NCBI GenBank assembly: GCA_002257025.1
Contig: NCHA01000027.1
Location: 1-35,205, forward strand
Direction of reading: 5' to 3'
Source of the DNA: Sphingobacteriales bacterium 16-39-50
GTDB lineage: Bacteria; Bacteroidota; Bacteroidia; Sphingobacteriales; Sphingobacteriaceae
Length of the DNA stretch: 35,205 nt
In this document: positions 25,569-33,232 of the stretch, in pieces
Layout of the letters: each line of letters begins with the position of its first letter
How positions within the stretch are numbered: position 1 is the stretch's first letter
Translations under genes and position numbers: made by a program
The notes under the pieces: generated by a model
The model's input: only the letters and a program-made list of their open reading frames with translations
Told to the model about the DNA's origin: nothing
Database searches by the model: none

Positions 25569-26441
25569 ATGAAGCAATTTTCCATAGTTCTCAGCCTGCT
25601 GATATTAATTTCATTAAATAGTTTCGGTCAGGAAAGCAATGGAAGAGTAAATTCACTCGTAGCCGCAGAAAATTATTTCTCGGCTTTAGCAAAAAAAAAT
25701 GGCTCTAAAGAGGCTTTTTTGAAAGTTTCAGATGATGAATCATTGATCTTCCGGCCAGATCCTGTAAAAGTTAAAGATTTCTATGGGAAAGGTACAATGG
25801 ATGGACCCGGACAGCTTAGCTGGGTACCGGTCTATGCTAAAATATCCCAGAGCGGTGATTGGGGTTTCACTACAGGTCCCTATACATTCCTGAGCAGTCC
25901 GGATGCTGAACCTTCTTACGGTCAATATCTTTCAGTATGGAAAACAGATTTTAAAGGTGTTTGGAAATTAGCCCTGGATCTTGGTATTTCACATCAGAAA
26001 CCTCTCAGAGAACCTGAGTTGAATTTTACAGACCCAAAAAGTATTAAATTCTACAAGCAAATTTCTCCGGCCAGACTAAAGCAAAGGCAGGAAATCATTA
26101 CAACAACTGATAAACTGTTTTCAAATACCCTGATGAAAGATCAGAGTCTGGCCCATGATGTGTTCATGGCGGAAAATGCCCGTTTATTATTCCCGGGAGC
26201 AGAACCTATTATCGGTAAAGCCAGAATCAATAATTTTATAGGTAAGAATCAGATGAGTATTGAATCTGAACCCCTTCGTGCCGATCGTGCACCTGGCAGT
26301 GACCTTGCTTACTCTTATGGCATTGCCTATGTCACAAAGAATAAAGTAATCACCAAATATCATTATATTAGAATCTGGGAATCCCAGGAAGAACATAAGT
26401 GGAATGTGATATTGGAAATATATACACCGGCAGGTAATTAA
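25569..26441 (+). CDS. Secreted protein with two NTF2/SnoaL-like domains
   Basis: A 290-residue protein with a Sec signal peptide MKQFSIVLSLLILISLNSFG, likely cut before Gln. Two similar NTF2-like cone folds are visible: about residues 30-140 (AAENYFSALAKKNGSKEAFL, then GDWGFTTGPYTF and WKLALDLG) and about 160-285 (FMAENARLLFPGAEPIIG, then DLAYSYGIAYV and WNVILEIYTP). Such domains bind small molecules or act as hydrolases/isomerases, but no catalytic residues can be assigned. No neighbour suggests a pathway. It has no lipobox, so it is expected to be periplasmic. Confidence 0.75.
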   Translation: MKQFSIVLSLLILISLNSFGQESNGRVNSLVAAENYFSALAKKNGSKEAFLKVSDDESLIFRPDPVKVKDFYGKGTMDGPGQLSWVPVYAKISQSGDWGFTTGPYTFLSSPDAEPSYGQYLSVWKTDFKGVWKLALDLGISHQKPLREPELNFTDPKSIKFYKQISPARLKQRQEIITTTDKLFSNTLMKDQSLAHDVFMAENARLLFPGAEPIIGKARINNFIGKNQMSIESEPLRADRAPGSDLAYSYGIAYVTKNKVITKYHYIRIWESQEEHKWNVILEIYTPAGN

Positions 26442-26629
26442 TTGATAATTGACAGTTGATAGTTGACAACGGATAATAATGTAAATACAATATTTATGCC
26501 TTGCATTTCGTTGGGTTTGGGAATAGGAAATGTGGGACAGAATAAGGCATGAATATTGATTAATTTCAAATGAAATGAAATCCCAATTGTCAACTGTCAA
26601 CTGTCAACTAAAAAATGTCAACTAAAAAA
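26442..26629. repeat. Heptanucleotide repeats in inverted arrays plus 14-bp tandem duplication
   Basis: Left array 26442-26469: TTGATAA, TTGACAG, TTGATAG, TTGACAA. Right array 26584-26611: CAATTGT, CAACTGT, CAACTGT, CAACTAA, the inverse of the left. Between them about 115 nt show no ORF. TGTCAACTAAAAAA then occurs twice in direct tandem (26602-26615 and 26616-26629). The second copy's last A is the first base of the next gene's ATG. Confidence 0.75.
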
Positions 26630-26943
26630 TGAGCGCAAGTCCATACAACTACCGAAATCTACTTGAAGCAGTAAACGGCCTTCGTGAAAGAGGTTTTAAC
26701 TATGATTTCAAGTACGAAGACTCCTGTCTATTCTGTGATAAGATCAGTGAGAAATTCCAGGCCAGTGATCTGAAGATTACCGAGTACTATCGCTTTGAGG
26801 GTATGAGTGATCCGGAAGACAGTTCAGTGATCTATGCAATAGAAAGCAATCAGGGCCATAAAGGCATCATCATAGATGCTTATGGAGCATATTCAGACGA
26901 GCATATAGCTGCCTTTATTTCAAATATCGAAGTAATTGATTAA
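26629..26943 (+). CDS. Conserved 104-aa protein of unknown function
   Basis: A small acidic, soluble protein: LLEAVNGLRERGFNYDF at the N terminus, two central cysteines (CLFC, also in DSCLFCDKIS), then KITEYYRFEG and SDPEDSSVIYAIES, ending with GIIIDAYGAYSDEH. I recall this type of protein from many Bacteroidota, where it is often labelled phosphoribosylpyrophosphate synthetase; that label does not fit, because PRPP synthetases are about 300 residues and none of their motifs are here. Its ATG is completed by a tandem duplication, and its stop overlaps the converging moxR gene by 4 nt. Function unknown. Confidence 0.8.
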   Translation: MSASPYNYRNLLEAVNGLRERGFNYDFKYEDSCLFCDKISEKFQASDLKITEYYRFEGMSDPEDSSVIYAIESNQGHKGIIIDAYGAYSDEHIAAFISNIEVID

Positions 26944-27905
26944 AGAAGCTTACTGATGATCATTTCTGTGCTGATTCCTTCAGCTTCAGCCTTGTAATTC
27001 TTTACGATACGGTGCCGGAGAATCGACTCAGCAACAGCCATGACATCCTCTTTATCAGGGGAATATTTACCGCTAATCGCCGCATGGCATTTAGCCCCTA
27101 GAACCAGGAATTGAGATGCCCTCGGACCTGCGCCCCAGCTTAAGAACTTATTAACATCATCTGTAGCTGAAGCTGTCCCCGGACGGGTTTTTGCTGCAAG
27201 CGAAACGGCATATTCCAGCACATTATCTGTTATCGGGATATTTCGGACCAGCTGTTGAAAATAGCTGATCTCCTGTGCATTCAATATCTTTTTCAATTCC
27301 ACATTGCGGTTAGCCGTGGTATTTCTTACTACCTGAAGCTCTTCCTCAAATGAAGGATAAGTTAAAAACACATTGAACATAAAACGATCCAGTTGTGCCT
27401 CAGGTAAAGGATAGGTTCCTTCCTGTTCAATCGGGTTTTGAGTTGCCAGAACAAAGAATGGCTGAGGTAAGCGATGGGTTTGCCCGCCAACGGTTACGAC
27501 CTTTTCCTGCATTGCCTCCAGTAAAGCTGCCTGAGTTTTAGGCGGAGTTCTGTTGATCTCATCTGCAAGAATGATATTTGAAAAGATAGGGCCGCGAATA
27601 AATTTAAATGTACGGTCCTCTCCCAGAATTTCAGACCCGATAATATCTGAAGGCATCAGATCGGGGGTAAACTGAATCCGGTTATAACTAAGATCCAGAA
27701 CTTGAGCAACAGTTTGTACCAGGAGTGTTTTCGCAAGTCCGGGAACCCCTACAAGCAAACAATGCCCGTTACTAAAAATAGAGATGAGTACTGATTTTAC
27801 CACATCATCCTGACCAATAATAACCTGTGAAATTTCTTCCCTGATCCTCTTGTAAGAGAGGTGCAGGGCATCCACGGCTTCTACATCAGTCTGATATGTC
27901 TTCAT
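26940..27905 (-). CDS. MoxR family AAA+ ATPase
   Basis: A 321-residue AAA+ ATPase of the MoxR group, chaperone-like proteins that usually work with von Willebrand factor A proteins. Walker A is GVPGLAKT (53-60), Walker B is ILADEINR, and ATQNPIEQEGTYPLPEAQLDRFMF carries the sensor/arginine-finger region typical of MoxR. The usual DUF58 and BatA/BatB-type partner genes are not downstream: the next gene converges and overlaps by 4 nt. It follows the SurA-like gene by 3 nt, so the two share a transcript, which suggests an envelope-related role. Confidence 0.93.
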   Translation of the reverse strand: MKTYQTDVEAVDALHLSYKRIREEISQVIIGQDDVVKSVLISIFSNGHCLLVGVPGLAKTLLVQTVAQVLDLSYNRIQFTPDLMPSDIIGSEILGEDRTFKFIRGPIFSNIILADEINRTPPKTQAALLEAMQEKVVTVGGQTHRLPQPFFVLATQNPIEQEGTYPLPEAQLDRFMFNVFLTYPSFEEELQVVRNTTANRNVELKKILNAQEISYFQQLVRNIPITDNVLEYAVSLAAKTRPGTASATDDVNKFLSWGAGPRASQFLVLGAKCHAAISGKYSPDKEDVMAVAESILRHRIVKNYKAEAEGISTEMIISKLL

Positions 27906-27908
27906 TTC

Positions 27909-29273
27909 CTAATTTTTTGCAGTTGTCCAGCCGGAAAGTTCAGGGCAGATCTGAAACTCAGCGTCAATCTTAATAAACGTTATTTTACGACGTTTTTCAA
28001 ACCACTCACTGATTGTACGGTTGTTTTTATCTTCGAAGGCAACGTCCTTGATCTTAGGATAATCCTGTTCAAGATTTGCCTGATGCGGACCAGTCTTTGA
28101 TTTAAGACTTAGAAAACGATAGCCGGTCTTTCCGTCGGCCTGAGTGAATATCGCAGGTTTTGAAATACTGCCCACTTTCATTGTATCTACCGTTAAAAAT
28201 ACCTGAGGATCAAGTTTATCTGTCGGAATAAATGTGGAACGGCTCTGAACATTCTCTGCATTTAACATCATCCCGCCATTGTATTTGGTTTCATTATTAT
28301 CAGAATAGAGAGATGCTGCTGCTCCGAAATCAATCTTCTTATCCAGCACTGATTGATAAATACTGTCAATATGCGCCTTTGCCCGTTCAAGGCTGGCCGG
28401 AGTTGGTTCAGTTTTGATCAATATGTGCCTCACGTTCACCTGCTCACCACGTCTTTCAATCACCTGCATCACATGGAAACCAAATTCAGTCTCAATAACC
28501 TGAGATAATTCACCCGACTTTAGTTTAAATGCAGTGGCTGCAAATTCTTTTACCAAACTGGTACGATCCATAAATCCAAGGTCACCACCCTCACGTGCAG
28601 AACCGGGGTCCTGAGAATACAATTTAGCAAGTGTGGCAAAATCTTCTCCGCCCTTAATTCTTAAACGTAAAGCTTCTGCCTTATCATGAAAAACTTCCTT
28701 TTCTTCTTTATTGAGCTTTGGAAATACTACAATCTCCCCGATTTCCACTTCTGTATTGAAGAAAGGTAAACTGTCTTTCGGAATAGCATCAAAGTATCGT
28801 TTTACATCCAGCGGAGTAACCGCGACATTCTCTGTGATCTTGGCCTGCATTTTCTGAGCAACCAGCATTTCCTTGATATCCGGCCGGATTTCATCCTTAT
28901 ACTGGATCAATGAACGACCCAGGAATTCTTCAAGGCGTTCCTGTCCGCCGGCACGACCTGTCATTGCACGTAAACGTCTCTCAATCTCACCATCGATCTG
29001 GTCTTCGGTAACAGTAACCGAATCTATAATAGCCTGCTGACCAAGAATTTTCTGCGAAAGTAATCCCTGCAAGATGCTGCATTTCACATCCGGGTTTGGA
29101 GGATTTCCCTGTGCCAGATATTGTGAATATTGCAACTCAATTTCTGATTGTAAAATAATTGAACTTCCAACTACTGCAGCGACTTTATCAAGGGATTTTT
29201 TATTATTCTGTGCATTTAGCTGCACAATGCTCACTAGTAACAGTATCGTTAATATCCCTAAGGTCTTTCTCAT
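27909..29273 (-). CDS. SurA-like periplasmic peptidyl-prolyl isomerase (parvulin type)
   Basis: A 454-residue secreted chaperone: signal peptide MRKTLGILTILLLVSIVQLNA, a SurA N-terminal helical domain (about 25-170), then two PpiC/rotamase regions. The first (about 175-275) has LYSQDPGSAREGGDLGFMDR, PGELSQVIETEFGFHVMQV-type motif and leads into VRHILIK of the second (about 280-385), which is more degenerate (LYSDNNETKYNGGMM). By family, it helps fold outer-membrane proteins. It leads the unit with moxR. No clear promoter was found in the 315 nt upstream. Confidence 0.92.
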   Translation of the reverse strand: MRKTLGILTILLLVSIVQLNAQNNKKSLDKVAAVVGSSIILQSEIELQYSQYLAQGNPPNPDVKCSILQGLLSQKILGQQAIIDSVTVTEDQIDGEIERRLRAMTGRAGGQERLEEFLGRSLIQYKDEIRPDIKEMLVAQKMQAKITENVAVTPLDVKRYFDAIPKDSLPFFNTEVEIGEIVVFPKLNKEEKEVFHDKAEALRLRIKGGEDFATLAKLYSQDPGSAREGGDLGFMDRTSLVKEFAATAFKLKSGELSQVIETEFGFHVMQVIERRGEQVNVRHILIKTEPTPASLERAKAHIDSIYQSVLDKKIDFGAAASLYSDNNETKYNGGMMLNAENVQSRSTFIPTDKLDPQVFLTVDTMKVGSISKPAIFTQADGKTGYRFLSLKSKTGPHQANLEQDYPKIKDVAFEDKNNRTISEWFEKRRKITFIKIDAEFQICPELSGWTTAKN

Positions 29274-29588
29274 TTCTAAATATCTTCTTTTATTGCGATT
29301 CAGGGCCGCAAAATATTCCCTTTTTAATAATCCAAACCCAATAAAAAAACAGAAGCCTCTAACCAGAGACCCTATCTCGCAAAATTATCAGTAATTATTC
29401 ATAAATCAATGATTTAAATGAACAGGTATTGAATATTCTGCAATTTATAATTTTACATTCCGGTCAGGAATCAATACCCTCAGGATTGCCTCTAAGTTAA
29501 ACCTTTGAAAAAGAAGCTGAGTGCTTTTAACTATTTTTAACAGATGCTTTACTAAGTTTGCAAACACGATCAGAGAAAAAAATAAAAG
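29274..29588. other. Divergent intergenic region, no gene
   Basis: 315 nt between the SurA-like gene and the HolD-like gene, AT-rich. Apart from the -7 box at 29553-29560 I see no ORF with coding character. An A run followed by GAAGCCTCTAACCAGAG (around 29345-29370) looks like half of a decayed hairpin. Confidence 0.6.
29553..29560 (+). promoter_or_regulatory. Putative -7 box for the HolD-like/rdgB pair
   Basis: TAAGTTTG fits TAnnTTTG, 28 nt upstream of ATG 29589. The -33 position is AT-rich without a clear TTG. Confidence 0.5.
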
Positions 29589-30185
29589 ATGTCAAACCTG
29601 CTTACACAGAATAGCAATGCCCTGCGGCTTTTAATGACAGAGGATCTGTATATTCTGCCTGAAAATGAGCAGTTAATACCCGCTAAAGCTGAACAAGCTC
29701 TTGAAATCAGCAGTCAGGAAATAAATGATGTTCAGTTTCCGGAAATTCCCGCTCCGCAAACGGAAGCAGTCTTGCCGCAAAAACCTGCAGAGCCTGAAAA
29801 AATCAGGGAGTTTAACTACCTGGGCGAAAACAATAAATATTTTCTGATCATATTTAATGAGCCGAATCAAAAGGATATCAGTAGTACTCAGAAAGAAACC
29901 CTCCTCAAGATTATGTCTGCAAAAGGTCTGGAACTACGCGATCTGGCAGTTCTCAACCTCAATCAATACCCCCGAGTAAATTATACTGATTTGAAAGAAT
30001 TCTTTAGTTTCAATAAAATAGTACTGTTCGGAATTGATCCTCAGCAGATTTCCTTATCATCTCAAAGCTCAAACCAGGTTGTAAAACTGGAAAATGCAAA
30101 GATTCTTTGCACCTATGGTATTGATGAAATGATTAAGGATACAACGAAAAAAAGGGAATTCTGGAATGTAATGAAAGACTTTTAA
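29589..30185 (+). CDS. Conserved protein upstream of rdgB, possible DNA polymerase III psi (HolD)-like
   Basis: A 198-residue soluble protein in three parts: a short N-terminal helix (NALRLLMTEDLYILPE), a Pro/Glu-rich linker (about 25-75, with PEIPAPQTE and QKPAEPEK), and a compact alpha/beta domain (about 78-198). That domain has KYFLIIFNEPNQKD, LLKIMSAKGLELRDLAVLNL, a KIVLFGIDP strand, then KILCTYGIDEMI and KKREFWNVMKDF at the C terminus. The same order (N-terminal LQQLGI-type helix, hydrophobic strand, DP-type turn, helix, G strand, late Pro/Leu segment, KR/AR-LW helix end) is seen in E. coli HolD (137 aa). This is pattern-level similarity only; there is no search behind it. It ends 1 nt before rdgB. 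Confidence 0.7.
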   Translation: MSNLLTQNSNALRLLMTEDLYILPENEQLIPAKAEQALEISSQEINDVQFPEIPAPQTEAVLPQKPAEPEKIREFNYLGENNKYFLIIFNEPNQKDISSTQKETLLKIMSAKGLELRDLAVLNLNQYPRVNYTDLKEFFSFNKIVLFGIDPQQISLSSQSSNQVVKLENAKILCTYGIDEMIKDTTKKREFWNVMKDF

Positions 30186-30186
30186 G

Positions 30187-30756
30187 ATGGAACTGGTTTT
30201 TGCAAGCAGTAATGAGCATAAAGTAAATGAGATCCGTGCAATCATCGGTTCAGCTATTATTCTGAAAAGCCTGAATGATATCGCTTGTTTTGATGATATT
30301 CCCGAAACAGGCAGCACGTTTGAAGAAAATGCAGGACAGAAAAGCAGGTATATTTTCGACAGGTATCATTGTGATTGCTTTGCTGATGACTCCGGACTTG
30401 AAATTGATGCGCTGAATGGAGAACCGGGGGTCTATTCTGCCCGCTACTCAGGCAGCCGCGATTTTGAACAGAATATGCAATTGGTTCTGGACAGGCTTGA
30501 AGGACAGAACCACCGAACTGCGAGGTTCAGAACTGTCATTTCCCTGATTCTGAATGGTAAAGAGCATCTCTTTGAGGGAAGTATTGAAGGTAAGATTACG
30601 CTGCAGCGATCAGGAAGTAAGGGGTTTGGCTATGATCCCATTTTCCAGCCGGATGGTTATGAGATCAGTTTTGCAGAAATGGATCCTGCAGAAAAAAACA
30701 GGATCAGCCATAGGGCAATTGCTGTTGAGAAGCTGATCAGTTTCCTTAATCAATAG
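30187..30756 (+). CDS. rdgB: XTP/dITP diphosphatase (RdgB/HAM1)
   Basis: House-cleaning pyrophosphatase that removes dITP, XTP and related non-canonical nucleotides before they enter DNA or RNA. The 189 residues match the family. Motifs are ASSNEHKVNEIRAI at the N terminus, FADDSGLEIDALNGEPGVYSARYSG with metal-binding acids, GFGYDPIF, and SHRAIA near the end. It follows the HolD-like gene by 1 nt, so the two are one unit. Its TAG stop codon is also the outermost trinucleotide of a MITE-like element (30754-31130), so the native C terminus may have been slightly altered by insertion. Confidence 0.97.
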   Translation: MELVFASSNEHKVNEIRAIIGSAIILKSLNDIACFDDIPETGSTFEENAGQKSRYIFDRYHCDCFADDSGLEIDALNGEPGVYSARYSGSRDFEQNMQLVLDRLEGQNHRTARFRTVISLILNGKEHLFEGSIEGKITLQRSGSKGFGYDPIFQPDGYEISFAEMDPAEKNRISHRAIAVEKLISFLNQ

Positions 30757-31130
30757 TGTCCGGTTAAAATAGAATTTCAGATAAAATAATCGCTTATATG
30801 CAATTTAGTATGTTTTTATTGTACGATAAAAGTAAGCACCCATTCAGCATATTGTCAATTTACCACATTCACTGACTTAAAATCCGCACTATTTTTGCCT
30901 ATAATGACAGGATTGTTCATAAGCTTTGGCCTAAGCACAAAATCTCCGTTAACTTTTTTTCCGCCTCAGCTGGTGCGGTAGGCACAGACAAAGCCTAAGC
31001 AGTAACTTTAGCAGCATCAGGTGCAGCGGCGGCATTTTGTTTCTTTTCTGCTGCAGGAAAAGAAAAGAGAAAAATTATTAGATATAAATAAGATCACTAT
31101 TTCTACAATTTCAATTTCCTCTGGACACTA
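30754..31130. mobile_element. MITE-like element or IS remnant, 377 bp
   Basis: The ends TAGTGTCCGG (30754-30763) and CTGGACACTA (31121-31130) are inverted copies with 9 of 10 matches; looser pairing continues inward for about 17 more bases. TA at both outer edges would fit TA-target insertion (IS630/Tc1-like), but this is inference. No transposase ORF is inside. On the minus strand 30995-31057 reads AAEKKQNAAAAPDAAKVTA then stop, as if a C-terminal fragment. A 9-bp hairpin TTTCTTTTC/GAAAAGAAA lies at 31040-31065. This fills the rdgB-OstA gap. Confidence 0.5.
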
Positions 31131-31151
31131 GTGTTTCCTTAAAACCCAAAT

Positions 31152-33179
31152 CTAATTCTGCTGTTTACGTAAAGGCTGCTTAGTAGTCGTTTTAGCCGGC
31201 TCTTTCGCTTTTTCTTGACTTTTGGCCTTTGACTCCACTTTTACCGGAGTTTTTGTTGTAGTTTTTGCAGGTGCTTTACTCTTAACATCAGGCTTCTTCT
31301 CAGCTTTTGCAAGTTGAGGAATGATCTCCTCCTTCGATTTAGGACGATCTCTAGGTTTCCAAATAAAGCCTTTTAATACCTTTTCTTCCTCTTTGAGATC
31401 TGCCATTGGCGTAATAGAGGCATCAATGGCGCGAATTGCGGTAATACTTTGGAGCTGATTATCCTTTAACAGAATCTTTAAACGGCCACTCACCAGATGA
31501 TTAAGTCCGGTGTAGGACGAATCCTCTTTTACATAATAAACACTCTCTGCATTACCGTCCACATACATGCTACTCAGCTTATTATCCTTAAAATAACCGG
31601 TAATCACTTTACCTTTTATCTGATTAAAGTTTGTAGAATCGGCATCTTCCGTGTTCACAATAAAGCTGTTATGCTGCAGCAGCATATTATCCATTTTCTT
31701 ATTCTTCATTTGTAAATAGACAGTATCGCCCGAAAGCTGCGAGCCCTGAGCCCAGATCATTGGATTTACATAACATCTTACAGTCGAATCAGAATAGCTA
31801 AAGAACATAGAATCTGCCCTCGCCTGCAAATCCGATTTGAATATTTTTGCCCGATGGTAGGCAATCACAATTCTGGTTTTCGCAGTATCGGTTGAAACTG
31901 AATCCGAAAGCAGTGCCTCTGTTTTTAAGGTATCTGATTTGCCCTTTACGGATGCAGAATCAATTTTCTTTGCACCTTTATCCAGCTTTGCTTTGGCCGG
32001 AGGTTTCTGATCAGGTTTTATCACCGGTTTTTCCTTTTCCGGGGGGGGAATCAACTTTTCGGGTTCCTTTATTTTACCGGGTGTTTTAAGTGAATCGGGG
32101 ACTTCAGCACTTCTATCCGGGACAATTACAGCCCGCATATTCCCCGGATCATCAGGAACTTCCTGAGGCAGTGCTGCCGGTGCCTCTTGAGTGGCAAGCT
32201 GATCATCCGGAACCATTTCTTCCTTTTTGTATGGGATCAAATCGCGGGTAAAAATTACCTTGCTAAATAGAGTATCGGCAGTCATCCAGATCGAGTCGAC
32301 CTTTGCAGAATCCGATTCGGAAATGATCACAACATAGGGATTTATTGTTACCAGAATACTCTCATCTGCCTTCTTATAAACTCCTATCCCTCCCCTGAGC
32401 TGAGCCTTCTCAGCAGTATCAACAAAGAAAACATTGCCCAATGCCCTGCCATAACCTGCTTTACGATCGTAAAAAAGACTGTCGCCGGTTAATGATTTAC
32501 TGCCCTGAGTATATAGATTATTCTTGCCGAAATTAGCCTGATCACTTTGGGTATTATAGGTTCCGTTCTCGGTATAAAGTGTATCATCTTTGCCATAAAT
32601 ATTTGTGGGGCCGTAGAAATAAGCAATTTTAGAAGTGGAATTATACCTGAGTGTATCGGTTTTGATCAATGCATCGGGTGTTGTCAGAACCACATCGTAT
32701 CTGAAATAAGAATCCCTTGAGGTCTCAAAATAGTAGCCGTTCTTGCTGGTCAGTACGTTTTTACCATTAACAATCTTACCACCACCAATATAGGTACCAA
32801 TCTTGGTCGTCATGTTATATGTTAAATGATCAGTGCTTAATGTCGCATCCCCATCGATTAACCTTACCTTGTTGGTCAGAACTGCAAGTTTAGTATTTCC
32901 ATCGTAGTTCAGGTGGTCTGAATAGATAATCGTTCCGGATGGCTGAGTGATTACCACGTGCCCGAAGGCCTCAAAGGTATTTGCTGCCTGATTAAAATCA
33001 GCGCTGTCGGAAGCGAGGGTTGAACCTTCATGCACAAAAACCGGACGGATGATCCGCGCAAAGCCGGATGCCTGGAAGCCTTTAACCAATTCGGATGACC
33101 TGATCTCAATCTGCCGCCCCTGAGCTAAAGCCGCGACTGATAGTATTGAAAACAGAACTGAAAATATGACTTTCCTCAC
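31152..33179 (-). CDS. OstA-like (LptA/LptD-N type) LPS transport protein
   Basis: A 675-residue secreted protein: signal peptide ending AALAQ, then repeated OstA beta-jellyroll units over about residues 25-320 (DSADFNQAANTFEAFGHVVI, LNYDGNTKLAVLTNKVRLID, YNMTTKIGTYIGGGKIVNG) and again about 435-585. In the family this fold forms the periplasmic bridge that carries lipopolysaccharide to the outer membrane. A Pro/Lys-rich linker (about 340-415) and a Lys/Thr/Pro-rich tail (about 620-675) are low complexity. An 8-bp G tract on the plus strand (32041-32048) encodes prolines in the linker. Its start is 4 nt from a -7 box (33184-33191), back-to-back with tilS. Confidence 0.88.
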   Translation of the reverse strand: MRKVIFSVLFSILSVAALAQGRQIEIRSSELVKGFQASGFARIIRPVFVHEGSTLASDSADFNQAANTFEAFGHVVITQPSGTIIYSDHLNYDGNTKLAVLTNKVRLIDGDATLSTDHLTYNMTTKIGTYIGGGKIVNGKNVLTSKNGYYFETSRDSYFRYDVVLTTPDALIKTDTLRYNSTSKIAYFYGPTNIYGKDDTLYTENGTYNTQSDQANFGKNNLYTQGSKSLTGDSLFYDRKAGYGRALGNVFFVDTAEKAQLRGGIGVYKKADESILVTINPYVVIISESDSAKVDSIWMTADTLFSKVIFTRDLIPYKKEEMVPDDQLATQEAPAALPQEVPDDPGNMRAVIVPDRSAEVPDSLKTPGKIKEPEKLIPPPEKEKPVIKPDQKPPAKAKLDKGAKKIDSASVKGKSDTLKTEALLSDSVSTDTAKTRIVIAYHRAKIFKSDLQARADSMFFSYSDSTVRCYVNPMIWAQGSQLSGDTVYLQMKNKKMDNMLLQHNSFIVNTEDADSTNFNQIKGKVITGYFKDNKLSSMYVDGNAESVYYVKEDSSYTGLNHLVSGRLKILLKDNQLQSITAIRAIDASITPMADLKEEEKVLKGFIWKPRDRPKSKEEIIPQLAKAEKKPDVKSKAPAKTTTKTPVKVESKAKSQEKAKEPAKTTTKQPLRKQQN

Positions 33180-33183
33180 CTTA

Positions 33184-33191
33184 CAAAAATA
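33184..33191 (-). promoter_or_regulatory. Putative -7 box for the OstA-like gene
   Basis: TATTTTTG on the minus strand, ending 4 nt before the ATG at 33179. No -33 TTG is seen at standard spacing. Confidence 0.5.
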
Positions 33192-33195
33192 GTTT

Positions 33196-33227
33196 TTTGG
33201 CTAAGGATTTTTAATTAAATAATTTTG
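33196..33227 (+). promoter_or_regulatory. Promoter of tilS
   Basis: TTTG (33196-33199), 20 nt, TAATTTTG (33220-33227) fits the Bacteroidota -33/-7 pattern. The -7 box ends 5 nt before the tilS ATG, predicting a leaderless or nearly leaderless message. It lies directly beside the opposing -7 box of the OstA-like gene. Confidence 0.6.
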
Positions 33228-33232
33228 AGCTT

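Noticed and set aside
29345..29385. A-rich run followed by GAAGCCTCTAACCAGAG, resembling a terminator on the minus strand.
   Set aside because: The stem is only 4 bp without mismatches, and no gene lies upstream on that strand for it to terminate. It may be decayed, so it is not listed as a feature.
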